From: Edaphochlamys debaryana
Taxonomy: Eukaryota > Chlorophyta > Chlorophyceae > Chlamydomonadales
DNA length: 64,000 bases
Direction: 5' to 3'
NCBI GenBank assembly: GCA_016858145.1
Contig: JAEHOE010000038.1
Span: 372,001 to 436,000 of the forward strand
Of this stretch, positions 47,144-58,721 are shown one piece after another. Both the position numbers and the translations under genes were made by a program. Below the pieces are notes generated by a model, which saw nothing but the letters and a program-made list of their open reading frames with translations, was not told the DNA's origin and did no database searches. Positions within the stretch are counted from its first letter, which is position 1, and the number at the start of each line of letters is the position of its first letter.

Positions 47144-49244
47144 TCATGCCTTGACGGCGTCCAGTCTGGCCCGTAGCTCCGCCATGTCTTCCTCCTCCTC
47201 CTCCTCCTCGGCGGCGGCGGCCACGGGGGTCTGCTTGGCGCGCTGCGGGATTGGAACGAGGGTGATGGGCGACAATAAGCTGCTGCAGGAGATACCGGTC
47301 GGAGGCTCCCTTGGAACCAAAGCCCCCCCGATTTGTGGGTGAACAGCACGCTACACAACCGCCCCCTACCCCAAACTCTTTAAACGATGTGCTCAGTCTC
47401 GCTCCTTCCATAACCCGATGCGCAACCCCAGCCCCCCATCTCACCCGCGCCGCCGGCAGCTGCCCCGCCAGCTCCCCTGCCAGCTCGTCGAGTACCTTCT
47501 GCACCTCCTCCTCGGTCTCCTCCTCCTCGTCCTCCGCCCCCACGGCCGAGTCGATGGCATCGCTGATCATCTCCTCAATCAGGCCCGCCTTCATCATCTC
47601 TGCAGGGAGCGGAAACCACGGCAAGTGCGTCACCGGATCAACGAGGCGAAGCCTGCAACACGAGATGGCATCAACCTGCCAACGACCCTGCAGGCATCCA
47701 GCACCACCCCTTGATGGGCAGTGCTGCCTAGTGTTGTAGGGAAAGCCGTGGACACTCGCAAGGAAACAGGGTCCCTTCCTGCGAGTGGGAAAGCTAAAGC
47801 TGCTGTTGTGCTGCGGGCCCCCTCGCCAACCCCTTCCCCTCTTCCCCATCCCTCCGCTCACCCTTGCTCATCTCCATCATGGTCTTCTGCAGCTCAGGCG
47901 CCTTGATGATGGTGTTGATCTCCTTCATGACCTCCGTGCTGCGGCTCAGCGTGCCCGCCACGCGCAGCATGGCTGCGTGCAGCAGGCGAGGCGGGAGGAG
48001 GGGGCGCAGGGCAGCGCCAGGTCAGCAGGGCGCGTGGGCGTGCCAGCAGGGGCGGGCAAACCAAAGCAGGGCGAGGGTCCCTGTAGTCTCTCCAGTCAGC
48101 GACACTACACCGCATACCGCCACCTGGACTTAGCACCCAAATGCAGCTGCTGTCAGTAACGCGTTGCCAGAGCCCAGGCCCATCCCAGGCCCAGGCCCAG
48201 CCCGGGTCCACGCCTATTCCGGCCTTAGTCACAATCCACGCCCAGGCCCAACCCACCGAGCTGCTCCCGAAGGGACGTGTCGAGGGACTGCATGTGCGCT
48301 TTGTTGACGTAGATTCGGGAGATTGCCTTGCGGCTCTGCACAATCTCCTTGGCCAGATGCTGGGGGGGGAGCAGGGGATGTGGGAAAGGTGGAGCTGGGC
48401 GAAGGGAGGAGATCAGGAGAAGGGCGTGGAAGGAGGGCCACGCCCACGTGCTTGGGACGACCATGCCTCTACGGCCAAAAGCTGGGAGTTGGAGTAGGTA
48501 GGGTGCCGCAGGAGGGATGCCGACGGGGTACTGGGCCCGTGACAGGCGGAAAGACGCCCTGTCCGAACCCATCATGGCATTGCCGTACACAGCCGAGCTT
48601 TAAGCAGGTCTTGCCTGTGGGCGGCTCCAGGTTGGCCACACCGAGTCGTACAGCGCTACCGTACTGTACCGTACTGTACGGCGCTACCATATTGCCCCAA
48701 TGCAGGTGCACCTGGCTTCCGACAGGCTCCTGCCCCCGCCGGGGCCCGCGCTGTCCCCGCGCTGACCTTAGCGGCGCCCATGTCCCCTCGCTTGGCAGCT
48801 TCCTTGATGGATTTCTGGACCTTCTTCTCCTCAAACTGGATGTCTGTGCAGAGCAAAGGTGGCATGACATGGCGAACGTGAGGGTGGGGGGGGGCGAGCC
48901 AGGCAAGCACGGGGTGCAGCTTCCCGCGTGTACTGACAGCGAAGGTGGCTAGCTGTGCCAGCGAGCTCACTCGCGCTCCTGCCTTCTCCTTAACCAACCG
49001 GACGCCCTGGCAAGCAGACATTACGAGCGATGGCACTCCCTGGCTGAGCCCCGTGGGAAGTGCCGCACGGGGACGGCAAGACAGGGGGGGGCGAGCCCCT
49101 AGAGGCCAAACCCTCTTGACGGGACCCGCCGGACCCACCGCGGATTGACCGGTCGAGCCCCCGTTGCTCGGCTCGCAGCGTAGCTTGCCATTTGCGCACG
49201 AGCTCCTTTGGGTCCTCCTGCTTGGCAAACAACGCCTTGAGCAT
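47144..49244 (-). CDS. VPS24: ESCRT-III subunit VPS24 (CHMP3), 216 aa, 6 exons
   Basis: Exons in transcript order: 49139-49244, 48767-48843, 48257-48359, 47862-47972, 47445-47599, 47144-47242; total 651 nt, all GT-AG. It matches the Snf7 family along its length and VPS24/CHMP3 in particular: DPKELVRKWQATLR and LDRSIRDIQFEEKKV (basic helix 1), LAKEIVQSRKAISRIYVNKAHM, AMLRVAGTLSRSTEVMKEIN, MSKEMMKAGLIEEMISDAID, a very acidic stretch, and a C-terminal EEDMAELRARLDAVKA that fits the MIT-interacting motif (LxxRLxxL type). VPS24 co-polymerises with VPS2 on Snf7 filaments to bend membranes in multivesicular-body sorting, cytokinesis and repair. Length is close to the usual 220 residues. It is transcribed divergently from the gene at 49510. 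Confidence 0.95.
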
Positions 49245-49404
49245 CGCAACACCACCGTGGCGCTCACAACCGTCAACAGCTGAGTCCTGCTATGTGGGTG
49301 CTGCAGTTAGCAGAGTTGCGGTCAAAAGCCTCTCGGTCGCGAGGGTTCAGCGACCGAATGAGTTTGCGTGGAAATTGGCTCGGTTGCGCCTCTGCAGTCA
49401 CAGC

Positions 49405-49414
49405 TTTTATAAAA
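49405..49414. promoter_or_regulatory. Palindromic TATA element in the VPS24 / RE-RD gene divergent promoter
   Basis: TTTTATAAAA is a perfect palindrome and reads TATAAAA(T) on plus and TATAAAAG on minus. It lies 96 nt before the plus-strand ATG at 49510 and 161 nt before the minus-strand ATG at 49244, within a 265 bp intergenic region. One element could therefore position initiation for both genes. Confidence 0.55.
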
Positions 49415-49509
49415 TTGTTTAGTTCAGTAGAGCACACTGTTGTGACTGTATGGCCTTTTGATTGGGGCTCCCACGGGCGTGCACGGTGCACCTGCGGTAG
49501 ACGCTTCCG

Positions 49510-52500
49510 ATGGACGAGGACGAGGCACACCGCCTGTACACGCTCTTCCAGAAGGTCAACGACTCAGCAAAGCATGGCAGGGTGAGGCGCGGGACCCCGA
49601 TGCCAGATTTCTGGAAGCAGGCATCTTTCCCGGCATGCGCCTCAGGCACCGCTTCAGTGCTCCCGCTCAGCACTCTACTGCCTCACTGAGACCCTTCCGC
49701 TGGTGGTTCTCACAGGGTCTGGGCTTTGGGGGCGGCGCCGGTGGGGCTTCGGTGCCTCCGCCGCGCAGCCTCACCACCCCAGCTGTCGGCGGCCTCAGCT
49801 CCTTCGTCAAATCAAGCGGCTCCTTCGGAACAGAAGTGGTTGCAAAGCGCCAGACCTTTGCGCCCATAACGGGGGACTACAGCGACGAGGACGAGGGAGG
49901 GCGTGCAGCCAAGCGGCAGCGGCGGCAGCGGGTCAGGTGCGGTCAGTCGGCCCGTGCAGCACGGCCCTCGCTACACCTGAGCCACGTATACCTGCAATCA
50001 ACGTCACTTCTCACTTGACCAGCACCATGCCATGTCCATACCTGCAGCGCCTATGAAGAGGAGGAGGAGGAGGAGGAACCCGAGGAGCGAGGGCGCGGGG
50101 GCCGCCCCATCGACCTCTCCTGGAAGCCGCTTCCCTTCGATCGGCCTGCCACTGGCGGCAGCGCCGACGGAGGCCGTGGCAGCCCCACAGGGAATGCCGG
50201 GAGAAAGGAAGGTGGCGGCGGGGGCAGCGGCAAGGGATCTAAGGCCAAGGGGTCGACGGATTACGCGGCTCTCATCCCTGGTGGGTACCGGTACTCGGGG
50301 GCAGGGGCCGCGGGAGCGCCTCTGGCGCTGCGGCCTCGACACTCAGGGAAGGGCAGAAGAGTTCGAGGCTGTGGTCAGGTCTGGGCCATAACTTCGTGAG
50401 ATGCCTGGCCTGGCTGAAACTGCCGGCCGCGGACTCACAACCGTCCGGCTCCCAGCTAGCCCTACCCCCATTCCTCCGCTGCTTGTCCGTGTCCCCCACA
50501 CGCACGCCCCACGCCCCTCAGGCTACGACAGGATGAACCCAATGGACCAAATGCGTGCCCGCACGCGCTTGGCCCTGCAGCGGGCGGAGGACCGAGTGCG
50601 AACCACCACGGCGGCCCGCGAGGCGGACGCAGCGGCGGACCGGGGCGGCGGCGGCGGAGGCAGCGGCGGCGGTGGCGGGGAGGAGCGGGGCGAGCGAAAG
50701 GAGGGGTGGACGCGGTTCGTGTTCAATGCGGAGGCCGACTTGGACGACGACCCGTCCAGGCGGAGGCGCAGGGTGAGAGGGGCCGGCGGGGTGGCGCAGT
50801 GGTGCTTTGGGGCTCGGGCCCGGGAGCCTTAGGTGGGTGGTGTGCATGGTGGCTCGCGTAACTAACAGACAACGGTGTGTGGCATGGCAGGGCAGCACAG
50901 GCAGAGCTGCTGTGCTAGTTGTTTTGGGGCGGCAAGCATATGAAAAGGGTGTTTGACATGGCCGCCACATAGCAGCCACAAGGGTGTGCAGAGGGGTGCG
51001 AAGGACAGCCGGGGAAAGGTGGCAGGCAACGCGCACGCGGAGATGCGTCCGCAAAAGAAGCGTGCCGTAGCATCATCTCAAGAGGCAGCCCCAGCAAGAG
51101 CTATTCCTACGGCAGACGTGGCCCTAGGCAGCCCCTGTGCCATCCCAGCCTAGTCACCCAAGCGTGTGAAGCCCGGTCCATGCGATCCATACACATGGCC
51201 ACCTTCGCCCCCCTCCCTTTCTCCATCTCATGAGCCCTGCCTTGCCCTGCCCTGCCCTGCCCTGCCCCTCCCCTTTTCGGCCTCAGGACGACGACGACGA
51301 TGCCAACCTCGACGAGCCCCGCGTCTACAACCGGCACGGCCTGGCCGAGGGCATGGACGAGGGGGACCTGGAGGACATCACAGCCCGGCGTACGGGTGAC
51401 GTGGTGAGGCGGCAGCAGGCGCTGAAGAAGAAGGAGGCAGCGCACGAGGACGCGATCTTTGGCTCGGCCCTGCCGCCGCCGCCGCCGCGCCCGCCTGTGG
51501 CGACGGGGAGAGGGGAGGCGGCGGAGGCGCGGGCGGAAGGGCCGGGGGGTAGGGACGGGCGGAGAGGCGAGGGGAGGGGAGAGGGGAGGGACAGGGACGG
51601 CAGGGGCGAGCGGGAGGGCGCGAGGGGGAGAGAAGGGGACAGGGAGAGGGAGAGGGAAAGAGGGCGAGACCGGGATTGGGACAGAGACAGAGGTCGGGGA
51701 ACCTCATACGGGGACCGAGGGGGGGACCGGGACCGAGAGCGAGACCGGGATCGGGACCGAGGCAGGGCTTCGGACACAAATCGAGACCGAGAGTCGGACC
51801 GCGATCGGCATGGGAGCCGGGACCAACGAGACCGGAGCCACGGTGGGGACCGGGACCGGGATACAGCCCGGAGAAGAGACACGGAGCAGGGCCGGGACCG
51901 TCCTCGAGAGCGGGAGCGGGAGCGGGAGCGGGACCGGGACCGTCCTCGAGAGCGGGAGCGGGAGCGGGACCGGGACCGGGACCGAGAGCGGGAGCGGGGC
52001 AAAGACCGGGACGGGGAGCGGGAGCGGGAGCGGGGCGGCAGCTCGGGCGCTGACCGAGCCGGTCGAGACAAGGGGGAGCGGCGGGAGGAGCGGCCCCAGA
52101 GCCGCGGCTCGGACCCTCTCGCGGACCGGGGCCGGGAGCGGGAGCGGGCGGAGGAGCGAGGCAACGGCCGCGGAGACGACAACCGGTCTTCTGGAGCCCG
52201 CGGCGATGACCGCCCGGGCCGGCCAGCCCCGCCACCGCCGCCGCCAGCGGCCAGTGCCCGGCCGGCGGCGAACGGCGCAGCGGCGGCGGCAGCGGCTGCC
52301 AACGGCTCCGCCGCTGCCCACGCGCACAGCGCCCACCCGCCCCCAGCGGCCGACGACGCTCCCTCAGCCGGCCCTTCCGCGCCCCAAGCAAGTGGAGCTG
52401 GAGCTGCCGGCAGCCGGGCGTGGGGCGGCGGCGACGATGAGGGGCCCGTGGTGGTAGAGCTGGACGCGGCGGGTCTGCTGGCGGCGGCTCGGGCCGCAGG

Positions 52501-52717
52501 CGCCGAGGTGCCCGAGGACGCCGGGGCGGTTGTGCTCGGTGTGGGGCTGTCGGCGGCAGCGGAGGCGGCGGCGGCGTCAGAGCCAGGGCCGGGGCCGGCG
52601 GCGGGTGGCGGCGGAGGAGGAGGTGGCGGCGTGGAGGTGACGCTGGCGGCGGGGGTGGTCGGGCAGCAGGGCATGTCCTGGCGGGAGCGGGCGATGCGGA
52701 AGCGGGCGGGCGGGTGA
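49510..52717 (+). CDS. RE/RD-dipeptide-rich nuclear (likely splicing-associated) protein, 735 aa, 5 exons
   Basis: Exons: 49510-49581, 49716-49936, 50048-50280, 50522-50772, 51287-52717; total 2208 nt, all GT-AG. The start MDEDEAHRLYTLFQKVNDSA is followed by a Gly-rich part, a candidate basic NLS (KRQRRQR, then AYEEEEEEEPEERG), RPIDLSWKPLPFD, YDRMNPMDQMRARTRLALQRAE, and an acidic DDDDDANLDEPRVYNRHGLAEGMDE. About 180 residues of alternating Arg-Glu/Arg-Asp (roughly 51,590-52,150) come next, then an Ala/Pro region and a C-terminal GMSWRERAMRKR. RE/RD arrays are typical of spliceosome-associated and mRNA-processing factors. I do not recognise the specific family. The TATA palindrome at 49405 fits as its promoter. 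Confidence 0.75.
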
Positions 52718-55386
52718 GCAGGCTCGAGGCGCTTGACGTCTCGTGCGGTGGTCGGAGTACGCCTCCACACGGGGAATGCCAGGCGGGGTCGTGGCCGAGG
52801 TCGTGGCATGTGGAGTTAGGGGTGACGCGTTTCAGTCCATGGGCAGGGCGGCTCTGGTGGAAGTCGTGGAGGCGTGGCGGGTGTGGTCGCACTGCGCGGG
52901 GCAGCCTGTATCCTGTGCGAGCGCATGATGCCTCTTTCGTCTTTCCTTAGCCTCGCTACCTCATTGGAAATGTCGCTTGGGCAGTCGGCCTGCCGGTGGT
53001 GCATGGTCGGTGCTGCCAGAAGCTGCCTGCGCTTTCTCACCCCCTTGGTCATCTGGGAAGGTGAAGCTGCACTCCGCGTCTCTTGTGTACGCTTTCGTCA
53101 TTGCGGTGACGCTCGCGGTACAGCTCCTGTACCGTACGTACGGGCTTGCGGCTCCTTTGGGAAGTCGGACGGTCGGCCGCGGCTCGGAAGACCGACTTAC
53201 GGACGGATCCAACGTGCGGAAGGTGGAGCCACGAGAAGCTGTGAGGGCCGCCTCGTGAGGCCAGGGCTCCATGCCAGCCTGTCTGTATCCAAGGCGCAGA
53301 TGATACGGATCGTGCAGGGATGCTGGTGACGGAAAGGGGCGAGGGTAACAGACCCGGCCGCCGGGGCACATGAAGGCGAACGGCGGGGAGCAGCGTGAAG
53401 GTGGTCAGGTAGGGGGGCGGGGCAGGCGGGGCACAGGCCGTGACGGCGCTCAGTCAAGGGCAGCACCACGCACAGCAGCGCCAATACCCTGCATGTTGGG
53501 GCTTGGTGGTAATTCGTGGAGGACGAAAGCACGAAACGGCACTCAGCCAGGCCTTCATGCGTCATCCCCGAGCTGCGCGCAGCTGCCTGGGGCCCGTTTC
53601 TGGTTACACATAGCCATCTTCGACAGCCAAAACCGGTGGTAGGTTGCCGCCCGCCGACGGGAAACTCCAGAGCGCCCGACGTCGAGCTTGTTCATCAGCG
53701 GATGTGAGCGCGGCATGCTCTAGCAGGAGGGGGGGTGCTGGGCACGGTTGGGCTGCCTGCTACCGCTGTACCGGTGACTGTCCCCCAACGCGCTCGCACG
53801 CATACAGTCTGTGAAACAGGGTCCTGGCAAGCCATTCGGTTTGCGAGTGTTTGGTGCTCCTGCCTAGGCACGCGTTGCACGTCAAGCGGGGGTGAAGGCC
53901 GCGAGGAGGCGGATGGCGTGGGCCTCGTACTGCCCCCGCCCACACTCCGATGCAGATCCGCGCGCACACTCAAGGGCTCGGCAGTCTTCCGCCTGCAATT
54001 ACAACACGGCGGCCTGCACATAGGTACGCACGCCTTGTCCGCGAACAAACCGAACCACGTGTGAGAAGCAGCAGCATTTGTTTCCACAATCGGAAGCCCC
54101 GTTTCATCACCCGACTTCGCAGCCTGTCTAGAGGCAGGCATAACAGGTGGTTACGAAATCCAACCCTGCGGAAACAGCAGTCGTAGCCGGGTATCACACA
54201 ACACAGTAAGTCGGCCGGCATTCGAATTCTCCGAGCCGAGCCCCGCGTGTAGCCCCGGTGCAATGCTCGGCTCGCCGACCAGCATTCCCCAATTCAAGTT
54301 CCCGGTCCGCAACGGTGTGGTCTGCTTTGCGGGTGTCTTTGCGTCAGCCGTCGCAGCATGGGGGCGAAGGGGGAAGTCAGGCGGTCGATCAACCCCCCGT
54401 CCCTGAAACCCGCGCCAAGCCATCCGCAAGATGAAGCAACTGTGCCTACCGTCAGGGGCTAACCGGCTTTCATGCGATGCCCCTGTTCCCCGCTCGCCGT
54501 CTCGTCCACAGCACGGTGGGCGGCCCAAAGGCTCCCAAGTTGCGTCCCCAGGCCCTGAAGAATGTCTAGGTGAGCTTACTTTGCGTGGATGCCTGCGTGG
54601 CAAGCCGTAGTGGGCCCCGGTGAAACGAGGAAAGTGGGAAGCGGTCGAGCGAGGACGCGCAGGCCGTCGCAGGCCTGCTCGACGGTCGTTCGAACGTCCA
54701 TCCGTGGGCGAATCGCTGTTCTGAGAAACCACTAGTCGTTCGGGCCTGCGGCTTCACAAGGGCGAGCAGTAAAAGCCGCCCGCCGGACAGTGGTCGTAGC
54801 TCTTCGAAATCCTGGATCCAAGCGCCAAAGTGCGCCGAAGACCTCGGAGCCCGGAGCGGCGGGCTGTCGACCCACACCCGCGCACTTGCGGCAGGAGAGT
54901 AGCTCCCCGTTAGTCCCCGCTTGCAGGCAGCGTAGGCAGAGGGTCCACCAGACCAACCCACTTGCATCCTTTGTGAGGCCCACAAGCCCCACAACACAAG
55001 TCTGAGTAGCTAGCTGTAGACGTCGATCACTCGAAGCTACTGCAGCGGGCGAGGCTCGTCTTGTGAGCACTTCGGCAGCCAGTCTAGAGCGGCCGGTGGG
55101 CAAGCCTTCGCAGAACGTGAGGCCCGGGCCTCGCACCCTGACTTGAACGAAACGAGGCCTTCCATACAATGAATGGGGCTCGTCGGCAAGGCGGCTCGGC
55201 GTCTAGGGGCGAACCCAAGGTTTCAATCACCGCTTGGCCGGCGCTCTGACGTTTGTTGCCTCGCCTGCCCCACTGTGTAGAACGTACTCCTGGCTTCTCG
55301 TTGAAGCAGCTGGCGGAGGCGGAGGCGCTTCGCAGCCCCATCGGGGCCTCGCTCGGCGCTGGGTCGCGGGTCAGTGCTGCCCAAAG
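52718..55386. other. 2.7 kb intergenic stretch without a recognised gene
   Basis: This contains the 3' UTR of the RE/RD gene and the promoter of the metalloprotease. Frames of 120-190 codons occur, mainly on the minus strand (54151-55169), one with CLRCLQAG...LLSCRKC. None has a recognisable domain or clear splice partners. No tRNA or other RNA gene was recognised. Confidence 0.45.
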
Positions 55387-58300
55387 ATGACCTACGCAGC
55401 GCTGCTGGTCGCCGCGCTAGTCGCGATAACTCTCGCACAGCACGGCGCTCTCGCTGGCGTGCCTGCGCCGTCCGGGCCGGGGTCAGCCTCAGGTGGGCAG
55501 GCCTCCATCGTTGACGGCTGCCGGACACTTTTTGTAAACACGAAAGCACCTGACCGAGGTGCCTTCGTCGCGCAGGCTACCTGATGATGCTGCAGGGCAC
55601 GGCGGACGATGGCTCTGACAAAATGACTTACTACTTGCAAAGTGACAGCGGGCGGATGGAGCGTGTCGAGTTCTGCGAGGGCCTAGAGCTCGGGGACTTC
55701 CCTCCCAGCGAGCATGTCACGATAGACTATGACGCGCGGGACAGCGGTGCGCTGCACAGCTGCAAGCTGCCTCGCGTCGGCGCCGACCGACGTCGGTTGT
55801 TCGGGGATGGTGCCATCGACGTCCCGACCCGGCCGACGTTCCTAGTCTACCTGCCCACGCTCTGCGGTGGCAATAACGGGCCTGCGACCACGGCGCAGGT
55901 GAGCAACCTGACTTGCTTGGCAAGGGTCCGGTGGGAGGACGGCGGCACACTGTCAAGTAGGGTTTCGGTAGTTGGGCCTGAGGATAGGGTCCCCGGTCGA
56001 CCCGGTGACCGTGTTAGCCCCCCGCGCGCCCCTCAGTCTGCCTGAGCGCGAGAGCTTACGTAGCTGGGCTTTACCTTACCTCTGCCTAATGCTCTTTCGC
56101 AGGATGTCATCGACCTGTTCACCACAAAGGCCCGGAACATGGCCGGCTACTATGACACCTGCTCTTGGGGCAAGGTCAAGATTGACGCGTCCCAGGTCAC
56201 GGTAGTCACCGATCTAGAAATCCCCTGCAACGGCGTCCTTAACCTGGACTGGCAGTTTGGATCGGGCAACGACTTCGACACGCGAACATGCCAGAATGAC
56301 AACATGATCAAGTGGCACTATTACTTGGATTCTGTTGTTAGTCGCCGCGATGGCATTGTGCCCACCGACTACACGGTCAAAGTCATGATCCTGCCCCGGG
56401 GCTGGACGCGCACCACCAGGGGTGAGCGCTTGCGTCTCGCCGGGGCCGCGGGGCTCCGCCGCGGGTCTTGGGGTGGGAGATACTCAGAGAGCTGAGTGGC
56501 AGGGCAGATCGCCATGACTTGAGGCCGGTTTACCCGTAGCCGGTGAAACAGCAGCCTGTGAAACAGAGTAGCTGCCTCGACCTGCGTGCGTCTCTCTGGG
56601 GCCCGGGCGGGCCCATTGTGGCCCGGGCGCCTGGGGCTGCCCTGAGGGTCCGCAGCCCCCCGTCGGCGCCCCCCCCGACTCTGCTTACAGCTCGTCGTTT
56701 CCTCGCGCTTGCTTGGACTTACGCCGAGCCCCCCTTCAAACGCTTGCCCCCAGATTGCGGCTACGCTGTGGGCACCGGTTCGATCGGGCCCTGGCTCCGG
56801 CAGTACTCGGAGGTCAACCGCTGGGGCACGGGTCTCGTATGGTGGAGCGGCGACAACTACGGAGACATTGAGATCCTGTTCCACGAGACCGGGCACACGT
56901 TCATGCTCGCGCACGCAAACGTGCCGGGCGGTTGCATGCTCAACGACCAGTGCGACAACACGTGCGCGATGGGCGGGATCGGAGGCCAGGGCATTCGCTG
57001 CTGGAACTCCGCCCACAACTGGCAGGTGAGCCTCGGAACGTGGCTGCCAAAGCTCTGTGCTTGTGCGGGTCTACGACTGGGGTTCACAGTTACTGTGCAG
57101 GGGGTCTTGATGGGGCTTGCCTGGCATTCCGCAGGCAGTCCCGCTATGTTCAGACACCTGACGCCCCCGCCCCCCCCCTTCCCGCCCGCCCTCTCTTCCT
57201 CAGCTTGGCTGGGGCCGGACCCTGCAGTCCCTGAACGATGGCAAGCTCGGGTACGGCAGGTCGCAGACCGTACGGATCCCGTCCCAGGCTTCAACCGACA
57301 CCAGTCTGGTTAAGATTGACCTGGCCGACTTCCGCAACAACAACCAGCTGTTCGTGTCGGCGCGCGTCAACACGTATCCGTACGACCTGCCGTTTGAGCG
57401 ATGGCAGGACGGCAACGCCTTCGTGCTCGTCCATTCGTACAACGGGACGGAGGCGCAGCAGTACCAGCGGACCATCAAGCTGGCTCAGCTCGGCGTCGGC
57501 GGTAGCTACGTGGAGCCTGGCACAAATCTAGTCATTCTGTTCCAGGCTTGGTCGCCCGATTCCGGCGCTCTGACGTACATCTGCCGCCGATCCGGTGACC
57601 GTGAGCAGACTTGCGGCGACAACCGCGACGACGATTGCGACGGTCTCGTGGACGCCGAGGATCCGGATTGCGCTGGCCGCATGGATCCCGCCTCGACGCC
57701 CGTTCCGGATCCAGAGCCGGTGCCCATGCCCTCGCCCAACCGCGTCATCTCGACGCCCACGGACAAGGGCCAGACGCGGAAGCCTGTCGCTGCCAAGTCA
57801 CCGCCGCCGCCTGCCGTCGACGACAGCCCACCGCCCAGGTCTCCGCGTGCCCCACGCGTGCCGCCGCCGCCACGGAAGCCAGGATCGCCGCCTCGGGTCC
57901 GGTCTCCGCCGCCGCCAGACATTGTGCTGTCACCTCCCGAGGGTCCCGAGGACGACAGTTTCTGGAGGCGCAGTCCTCCATCGCCCCGGCCGCCGCCCAA
58001 GCGCAGCCCTCCCCGCAGCCCGGCCGTGCCGTCCAATCCGCCTCCGCCCAAGCGCAACCCACCCCGCAGCCCGGCCGTCCCTTCCAACCCGCCGCCGCCT
58101 CAGCGCAGCCCTCCGTCCCCTCGGCCGCCGCCCAAGCGCAGCCCTCACCGCAGCCCTGCCATCCCTTCTAACCCGCCGCCGCCTAAGCGCAGCCCTCCAT
58201 CGCCCCGGCCGCCGCCAAAGCCACGCAGCCCTCCGCCGCCGCGGCCGCCGCCAAAGCGGAGTCCACCTCCGCCCAAGCGCAGCCCACCACCGCCCAAGCG

Positions 58301-58721
58301 GAGCCCGCCGCCGCCGAAGAGGCAGCCGCCGTCGCCGAAGGGCACTCGCAGCAGCGACGCGCTGCCCAGGGACCCACCGCCGCCGCCACCCCCTCCGCCG
58401 CCGCCGCCGCCGCCGCGCACGCGCGGGCAGTCGCCCCCTCCCCCGCCGCCGCCGCCCCCGCCGCCGCCGCCCCGGTCGCCCCCGCCGCCGGAGGAGGAGG
58501 AGCAGCTTGCTAGCCCGGATGTGCCGCGCTCTCCACGTGAGCCCAGGAGCCCGACATCCCCGTCGCGGCCACGGCCGCCGCGGCCTCCGCCGCGGCCACC
58601 GAAGGTCCTCACCACAGGCGAGCCTGACGGTACGGACAGCAGTCCCAGTCCCTCGGAGGACGGGGAGTGGTGGAACGACGACTGGTGGGTATCGTCTGGG
58701 CGTCGCATGCTGCGCCGCTAG
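55387..58721 (+). CDS. Gametolysin-like (M11) matrix metalloprotease with hydroxyproline-rich tail, 845 aa, 5 exons
   Basis: Exons: 55387-55492, 55576-55898, 56103-56421, 56754-57025, 57204-58721; total 2538 nt, all GT-AG. A signal peptide (AALLVAALVAITLAQHGALA) is followed by a propeptide-like region with FCEGLELG, then the catalytic domain: DVIDLFTTKARNMAGYYDTCS, GTGLVWWSGDNYGDIEILF, the zinc site HETGHTFMLAH (H293, E294, H297, H303) and the Met/Cys segment CDNTCAMGG. This is the M11 arrangement of Chlamydomonas gametolysin and Volvox VMPs, which digest hydroxyproline-rich wall proteins during mating or matrix remodelling. It keeps the HExxH form rather than the QExxH of some VMPs. After the protease comes a Cys-Asp motif, CGDNRDDDCDGLVDAEDPDC (about 477-496), like the MopE-type metal-binding repeat. 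About 300 residues of PPPxSP repeats follow. Chlamydomonadalean VMPs with such tails are known. The ATG at 55387 gives the best signal peptide. Confidence 0.92.
57960..58510 (+). repeat. Pro/Ser codon repeats of the hydroxyproline-rich tail
   Basis: The segment is a run of degenerate CCGCCGCCC-AAGCGCAGC units encoding PPPKRSPP-type motifs, then poly-Pro runs near 58371-58480. The tail is inside the last exon of the metalloprotease. Repeats of this kind expand and contract easily and open false frames in all six frames. Confidence 0.8.

Noticed and set aside
51325..52892. Two roughly 500-codon frames on the minus strand opposite the RE/RD gene
   Set aside because: They exist because the Arg/Glu/Asp codon repeats have no stops when read backwards. 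They carry no domains, while the plus strand has correct exons, an NLS and conserved ends.
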